A stretch of DNA of 10,173 nt from the NCBI GenBank assembly GCA_009923475.1, contig RFTM01000036.1, positions 1-10,173 of the forward strand. The letters run 5' to 3'. The position numbers and the translations under genes are program-made. Below the pieces are notes generated by a model, which had not been told where the DNA came from, did not search any database, and saw only the letters and a list, made by a program, of their open reading frames with translations. Below, piece by piece: positions 6,373-10,173 of the stretch (position 1 is its first letter; every line of letters starts with the position of its first letter). This DNA comes from Gammaproteobacteria bacterium. GTDB lineage: Bacteria; Pseudomonadota; Gammaproteobacteria; Steroidobacterales; Steroidobacteraceae.

Positions 6373-7473
6373 ATGGACTTCACCTTCACCGAGGAACAGG
6401 AGCTCGCCGCCCAGGCCCTGCGCGGCCTGCTCGACGACCATTGCAGCGGCGCGGACCTGCGTCGCGCCGCCGAGGCGCGAGGCGCCGGAGCCTTCGCCGC
6501 CGCCCGCGCCCTGCGCCGCGAGCGCCTCAAGGAATTGGGCCTCGCGGGCGTGCTGGTGCCGACGTCGGCGGGCGGCCTCGGGCTTGCGCCCATCGACCTC
6601 GCTCGGCTCGCCGAGGAGGCGGGGCGCGCCGCCCTGCCTGAACCGCTGATCGACGTCGAGGGGATCGCGCTGCCGATGCTCGCGCAGTTGGCCGCCGCCG
6701 CGCCCGGCGCGCACGACGCCCTCGCCGCCGCGCTCGCCCAGCAAGCGACGGTGCTCGCCGTCACGCCGGGCAGCGGACCGGTGGCCGCCGCCGTCGACGC
6801 GGACTACCTGCTGGTCGGCCGTTCGCCCGACGAGCTCGCGCTGCATCGCCGGGACGCGCTGCGCCTGACGTCCGTCGAGAGCGTCGATCCGCTGCGCCGG
6901 CTCGCGACGGTCGAGTTGACGGACGCCGCGCCGCTGGCCGTGCTGCAGGGGAGCGTTGCGCGTCAGGCCTGGGACGCCGCGGCCAGCCGCAGCGCCGCCC
7001 TCATCGCCGCGCAGCAACTCGGCCTCGGCGCGCGGATGATCGCCATCGCCGTGGCCTATGCGCTCGACCGCAAGCAGTTCGGCAAGGCCATCGGCGCGAA
7101 CCAGGCCGTCAAGCACGCCTTGGCGGATGCGCAGATGCGCGTCGAATTCGCGCGCCCGGTGGTGTACGCCGCCTGCGCCGCGCTCGATGCCAGCGCGCCG
7201 CCGGATGCGTCGGCATCGCTGCGTGTCTCGCATGCCTTCGTCGCCGCCGCAGACGCGGCCGACCGGGCCGCGCGCGCCGCCATCCAGGTGCACGGCGCGA
7301 TGGGCTATTCCTGGGAGGTCGACCTGCAGTTCTACGCCAAGCGCGCCTGGACGTCGGCCGCCCTCGCCGGCGGACGCAGCGCCCACTTCGCGCGGCTGCA
7401 TCGCGCGCTGCTCGACGGCAGCGCCGCCACCGGACCCGACCATCTCTTCGACGCCGGAGCGGCACGCGCATGA
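6373..7473 (+). CDS. ipdE2: Acyl-CoA dehydrogenase, IpdE2-like non-catalytic subunit
   Basis: Second acyl-CoA dehydrogenase, 366 aa. It has a weakly conserved, Ala-rich middle domain but a recognisable start (DFTFTEEQELAAQALRGLL, residues 2-20), GLAGVLVPTSAGGLGL (56-71), and the C-terminal FAD-binding elements RKQFGKAIGANQAVKH (233-248) and QVHGAMGYSWEVDLQFY (305-321). The helix where the partner has its catalytic Glu reads SRSAALIAAQQLG, with no glutamate, so this chain probably supplies cofactor contacts and lacks the base. That division of labour is known for heterotetrameric steroid dehydrogenases (ChsE1-ChsE2, IpdE1-IpdE2). The ATG at 6373 lies four bases after the previous stop; AAGGG at 6360-6364 is a suitable ribosome binding site. 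An upstream in-frame ATG at 6175 is rejected because it lies deep inside the partner gene. The stop overlaps the thiolase start (ATGA). Confidence 0.82.
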   Translation: MDFTFTEEQELAAQALRGLLDDHCSGADLRRAAEARGAGAFAAARALRRERLKELGLAGVLVPTSAGGLGLAPIDLARLAEEAGRAALPEPLIDVEGIALPMLAQLAAAAPGAHDALAAALAQQATVLAVTPGSGPVAAAVDADYLLVGRSPDELALHRRDALRLTSVESVDPLRRLATVELTDAAPLAVLQGSVARQAWDAAASRSAALIAAQQLGLGARMIAIAVAYALDRKQFGKAIGANQAVKHALADAQMRVEFARPVVYAACAALDASAPPDASASLRVSHAFVAAADAADRAARAAIQVHGAMGYSWEVDLQFYAKRAWTSAALAGGRSAHFARLHRALLDGSAATGPDHLFDAGAARA

Positions 7474-8654
7474 CCACGGCTTACATCATCGACGCGGTGC
7501 GCACGCCGGTCGGACGCAAGAAAGGCAGCCTCGCGGCGATGCATCCCGCGGACCTCGGCGCGCACTCCCTGCGGGCGCTCGTCGAGCGCACGGGCATCGA
7601 TCCCGGCGCGGTCGACGACGTCGTGTTCGGTTGCGTCGACACCATCGGGCCGCAGGCCGGCGACATCGCGCGCACCTGCTGGCTGGTCGCGGGCCTGCCC
7701 GAGCAGGTGCCCGGCACCACCGTCGACCGGCAGTGCGGCTCCTCGCAGCAGGCGCTGCACTTCGCGGCGCAGGGCGTGATGAGCGGCACGCAGGACCTCG
7801 TGGTCGCGGGCGGCGTGCAGCAGATGAACCAGATCCCGATCTCGCAGGCCATGATCGCGGGGCAGGCGCTCGGCTTCGGCGACCCCTTCCGCGGCTCGCC
7901 GGGTTGGCTCGCGCGCTACGGCGACCAGGAGGTCTCGCAGTTCCGCTCCGCCGAGATGATCGCGGAGAAGTGGGGCTGCTCGCGCCTCGACATGGAGCGT
8001 TTCGCGCTGCGCAGCAACGAGCGGGCGGTCGCCGCCATCGATGCCGGGCTGTTCGACGCCGAGATCGCGCCGGTGGGCGCCTTCGCGCGCGACGAGACGC
8101 CGCGCCGCGGCACCTCGCTCGAGAAGATGGCGACGCTCGAGCCCTTGATGCCGGGCGGACGCGTCACCGCGGCGGTGGCGAGCCAGATCGCCGACTGCTC
8201 GGCGGCCCTGCTCGTCGCCTCGGAGGCGGCGGTGCGCACGCACGGCCTCGAGCCCCGCGCGCGCGTCGCGCATCTCTCGGTGCGCGCCGACGATCCGGTG
8301 TGGATGCTGACGGCGCCGATCCCGGCGACGCGCCATGCGCTCGCCAAGAGCGGGCTGCGCCTCGAGGACATCGACCTGTTCGAGATCAACGAGGCCTTCG
8401 CCTCCGTGGTGCTCGCCTGGCAGAAGGAGCTCGGCGTCGACCCCGAGCGCGTCAACGTCAACGGCGGCGCGATCGCGCTCGGGCACCCGCTGGGCGCCAC
8501 CGGCGCGCGGCTCATGACCTCGCTGCTCGGCGAGCTCGAGCGGCGCGGCGGGCGCTACGGGCTGCTCACCATGTGCGAGGGCGGCGGGCAGGCGAACGTC
8601 ACCCTCATCGAGAACCTGCGCGCGACGCCGCGCGCGGCGAAGGAGCGGACATGA
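7470..8654 (+). CDS. fadA6: Acetyl-CoA acyltransferase (thiolase), FadA6-like
   Basis: Complete thiolase of 394 aa. In the HIP pathway FadA6 is proposed to split the ring-opened dioxo-decanedioyl-CoA, the product of IpdAB, into acetyl-CoA and a methyl-oxo-octanedioyl-CoA. All catalytic features are present: nucleophile Cys89 in TTVDRQCGSSQQA, NEAF at 307-310, His339 in NGGAIALGHPLGATGAR, and Cys369 in MCEGGGQANVTLIE. The N-terminus (AYIIDAVRTPVGRKKGSL) is typical of degradative thiolases rather than SCP2-type thiolases, as is the GHPLGATGAR loop. The start overlaps the previous stop (ATGA) and GGAG at 7456-7459 precedes it. Its last codons hold the ribosome binding site of the SDR gene, with which it also shares ATGA. 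Thiolase is secure; the exact substrate is inferred from neighbours. Confidence 0.88.
   Translation: MTTAYIIDAVRTPVGRKKGSLAAMHPADLGAHSLRALVERTGIDPGAVDDVVFGCVDTIGPQAGDIARTCWLVAGLPEQVPGTTVDRQCGSSQQALHFAAQGVMSGTQDLVVAGGVQQMNQIPISQAMIAGQALGFGDPFRGSPGWLARYGDQEVSQFRSAEMIAEKWGCSRLDMERFALRSNERAVAAIDAGLFDAEIAPVGAFARDETPRRGTSLEKMATLEPLMPGGRVTAAVASQIADCSAALLVASEAAVRTHGLEPRARVAHLSVRADDPVWMLTAPIPATRHALAKSGLRLEDIDLFEINEAFASVVLAWQKELGVDPERVNVNGGAIALGHPLGATGARLMTSLLGELERRGGRYGLLTMCEGGGQANVTLIENLRATPRAAKERT
8640..8645 (+). promoter_or_regulatory. Shine-Dalgarno for the SDR remnant
   Basis: AAGGAG ends five bases before the ATG at 8651, inside the last codons of the thiolase gene. It shows that the damaged SDR still carries a normal translation start. 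Confidence 0.6.
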
Positions 8655-9235
8655 GCGGCATCTGTGCAGGGCGCGTGGTCATCGTCACCGGCGCGGGACG
8701 CGGCCTCGGCCGCGAGTACGCGCTGGCGTTCGCGCGCGAAGGAGCGAAGGTTGTGGTCAACGACCTCGGCACCACGCTCACCGGCGAAGGCCGTGACACC
8801 GCGACGGCGCAGGCGGTGGTCGACGAGATCCGTGCCGCCGGCGGCGAGGCGGTCGCCAATGGCGACGATGTCGCGGATTGGGACGGCGCCGGGCGCCTGG
8901 TGCGCACCGCGGTCGAGGCCTTCGGTCGGCTCGATGCCGTGGTCAACAACGCGGGCTTCGTCCGCGACCGCATGTTCGTCAGCCAGACCGTCGAGGAATG
9001 GGACGCCGTGATCCGCGTGCACCTGCGCGGGCACTTCTGCGTGACGAGCCACGCCGTGGCGCACTGGCGCGCCGAGAACAAGGCCGGACGGCCGGTCGAT
9101 GCCCGCATCATCAACACCAGCTCGGGCGCGGGCCTGCAGGGCAGCCTCAGCCAATCGGTGTATTCGGCCGCCAAGGGCGGCATCGCCAGCCTGACGCTGG
9201 TGCAGGCGGCGGAGCTCGGGCGCTACGGCATCACA
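8651..9235 (+). pseudogene. 3'-truncated SDR dehydrogenase (Rv3548c type)
   Basis: The first 195 residues form a good short-chain dehydrogenase/reductase of the type that accompanies ipdAB and fadA6 in the KstR2 regulon (Rv3548c). The nucleotide-binding TGAGRGLG (residues 13-20), NNAG (99-102), and the catalytic Ser158, Tyr171 and Lys175 (VYSAAKGG) are all present. Homology runs to AAELGRYGIT and then ends. The expected continuation (VNAIAP-type, then about 100 residues forming the substrate pocket) is missing, and the following DNA encodes an acyl-CoA dehydrogenase in another frame. The SDR frame itself stays open to the TGA at 9941-9943, but its last 235 codons give an Arg-rich out-of-frame translation with no protein character. 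A gene caller would probably report one 430-aa protein at 8651-9943. As it stands the product should not fold into a complete dehydrogenase. Deletion or misassembly are both possible. Confidence 0.75.
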
Positions 9236-9926
9236 GCGCGAGGCGCGCGAGTTCCTGGCCGGGAACGCCGGCGTCGCGCATGCGCGCAAGCTCATGGAGA
9301 CGCCGCTCGCCCACGACGCCGGTCTTTGGCGCTCCATCGCGGAGCTCGGCTGGACCGGCATCGCGCTGCCCGAGTCCGTGGGCGGCAGCGGCCTCGGCAT
9401 GGTCGAGCTCGCGCTGCTGCTCGAGGAGCTGGGCCGCGGCCTTTACGGCGGGCCGTTCCTCGCGTCGGCGGGCTTCGCCGCGTCGATGCTGCTCGAGGCG
9501 CCGCCCTCCGCGGCGCGCGACGCGCTGCTGGCGCGCATCGCCGACGGGTCGGCCATCGCCGCGCTCGCCGTCACCGACGACTCCGGCGGCGCCGGCACGG
9601 CCGCCATCGCCGCGGAGCTGGTCGACGGGCCGTCGGGCCCCGCGCTCTGCGGGCACGCGTCGTTCGTGCTCAACGGTCCGGTCGCCGACCTGTTCGTGGT
9701 GGTCGCGCGCGACCTGCGCGCCGGGCGCAACGGCTCGGTGGTGGTCGCGATCGACGCCAGGGCCCAAGGGCTGGAGGTCGGCACGCTGACGGCGATGGAC
9801 CTGACGCGGCGCTACGCGCGGCTCGCCTTCGCCGACGCGGCGCTCAGCGTGGGCGCGGCCGCCGGGCTGGCCGCCGTGACCGCACCGGGTGCGGCCTGCT
9901 GTGGCAGAGGCTGCGGCGCGCCCTGA
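9234..9926 (+). pseudogene. Acyl-CoA dehydrogenase remnant lacking both ends
   Basis: In the third forward frame, starting inside the SDR junction, lies the N-terminal and middle part of an acyl-CoA dehydrogenase of the degenerate steroid FadE type. The visible order is REAREFLAGN, then LGWTGIALPESVGGSGLGMVELALLLEELGRGLYGGPFLAS, then a beta-barrel region ending DLTRRYARLAFADAALSVG. Only about the first ten residues are absent at the left, and no start codon of its own remains; the ATG at 9294 falls inside the first helix. At the right, family character fades near 9890, and the frame ends at 9926 with an odd Cys/Gly-rich tail. The helical C-terminal domain of about 140 residues is missing. Without it, neither FAD nor catalytic residues would be complete, so the fragment is probably non-functional. 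Before damage it was probably the next gene of the operon, perhaps with its own partner subunit. Confidence 0.72.
9880..9894. repeat. Short perfect inverted repeat at the end of dehydrogenase homology
   Basis: CCGCACC and GGTGCGG flank a single G, giving a 15-base near-perfect palindrome exactly where the dehydrogenase homology fades. No T-run follows, so it is not a convincing intrinsic terminator. In such GC-rich coding sequence a 7-base inverted repeat can arise by chance, so its meaning is uncertain. Confidence 0.35.
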
Positions 9927-9948
9927 GGAAAGCGCCACCCTGAGCCGG

Positions 9949-9954
9949 TACACT
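9949..9954 (+). promoter_or_regulatory. Possible -10 element upstream of the last ORF
   Basis: TACACT resembles a sigma-70 -10 box and lies about 30 bases before the ATG at 9984, in the only stretch (9927-9983) that looks non-coding. No good -35 hexamer is visible at the expected distance, so this is weak. A fresh promoter would fit the change of gene type here. Confidence 0.22.
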
Positions 9955-9983
9955 GTTGGTTTGGCCGGCACCTGGGGGCAGCC

Positions 9984-10173
9984 ATGGCAGAAGCAACGGG
10001 CGAGGCGCCCGACAAGGCGCCGAACCCAGCCAGGGACGCCAACGGCCCAACGAGCACCAACGCGAGCATCAACACCGTGGACAGCACCATCGAGAACGAG
10101 ACCACCGACTCCAACGCAACAGTGGAGTCCGAGACCGTGGAAACGGCGGCGGCAGGTGAAGCCGTGACAGCCA
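9984..10173 (+). CDS. Unrecognised acidic, Thr/Asn/Glu-rich protein, N-terminal part only
   Basis: An ATG at 9984 opens a frame with no stop to the end of the window (63 codons). The visible peptide starts MAEATGEAPDKAPNP and continues with repeats of short Thr, Asn, Ser, Glu and Ala runs (INTVDSTIENETTDSNATVE). It holds many acidic residues, almost no basic ones after the first twenty, and no hydrophobic stretch that could be a signal peptide or membrane segment. It looks like a disordered N-terminal extension, with the folded part beyond the window. About 80% of third codon positions are G or C, which supports coding but is lower than in the genes upstream. A GGGGG run at 9974-9978 is a weak ribosome binding site. 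I cannot name a family. It is probably not part of the steroid operon. Other open frames across this stretch, on both strands, have poorer codon character. Confidence 0.5.
   Translation, partial: MAEATGEAPDKAPNPARDANGPTSTNASINTVDSTIENETTDSNATVESETVETAAAGEAVTA

Noticed and set aside
4257..6764. Stop-free minus-strand frame of 835 codons, with similar long minus-strand frames at 567-1616, 1453-2403, 2103-3278, 2948-4657 and 7332-8486
   Set aside because: These are mirror frames of well-supported + strand genes in GC-rich DNA. Their translations are Arg/Ala/His/Gly-rich with no recognisable motifs, and they ignore gene boundaries on the other strand.
9880..9900. Palindrome considered as an intrinsic terminator
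   Set aside because: The loop would be one to three bases and no T-rich run follows. It also lies in sequence still readable as part of the dehydrogenase.
9230..9930. Insertion sequence or transposon scar as the cause of the gene damage
   Set aside because: I saw no terminal inverted repeats, target-site duplication or transposase fragment near either breakpoint.
7058..9943. 961-codon + strand frame that contains the SDR
   Set aside because: Only 8651-9235 of this frame resembles a protein. Upstream it is the out-of-frame shadow of the dehydrogenase and thiolase, and downstream that of the dehydrogenase remnant.
9812..10114. Minus-strand 100-codon frame with a hydrophobic, signal-peptide-like start
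   Set aside because: Its hydrophobic start is the reverse complement of the acidic Thr/Asn/Glu codons of the + strand ORF, and it runs back into the dehydrogenase remnant. It has no ribosome binding site or family motif that I can see.

Overview
This is a GC-rich stretch (roughly 70% by eye, with G or C in nearly every third codon position). All of its genes lie on the + strand. The base composition, the gene order and the protein types suggest a steroid-degrading proteobacterium, perhaps of the beta or gamma class. That placement is an inference from gene content, since the window holds no rRNA or phylogenetic marker.

Positions 1-8654 form one tightly packed operon-like block of nine genes. 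Most neighbours overlap by 1-4 bases (ATGA or TGATG junctions) and the largest gap is about 19 bases. The order is: a 5'-truncated extradiol ring-cleavage dioxygenase (TesB/HsaC type, steroid A-ring meta-cleavage); two CoA-transferase-fold subunits resembling IpdA and IpdB (C-ring hydrolase); a divergent crotonase of 316 aa; an IpdC-type FMN oxidoreductase; an EchA20-type crotonase (D-ring hydrolase); a pair of unequal acyl-CoA dehydrogenases resembling IpdE1/IpdE2; and a FadA6-type thiolase. Together they cover much of the pathway known from Mycobacterium and Comamonas that dismantles the last two steroid rings, the hexahydroindane-propionate (HIP) part. The CoA ligase (FadD3 type), IpdF and a regulator are not in the window.

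From 8651 the operon becomes damaged. An SDR dehydrogenase of the Rv3548c type is intact through its cofactor and catalytic motifs for about 195 codons. Near 9233-9240 it stops matching and runs, out of frame, into an acyl-CoA dehydrogenase that has lost only its first few residues. That second protein also stops matching its family near 9890, before its C-terminal helical domain. The simplest reading is one or two deletions, although an assembly chimera cannot be excluded from sequence alone.

After about 57 non-coding bases, a new ORF of different composition starts at 9984 and runs off the end. It is acidic and rich in Thr, Asn, Glu and Ala. I do not recognise it.

I found no RNA genes, CRISPR arrays, insertion sequences, tRNA-type attachment sites or convincing terminators. 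I see no wholly new system here. The points most worth checking are the fused remnants at 8651-9926, the crotonase lacking both usual catalytic glutamates, and the unknown ORF at the right edge.
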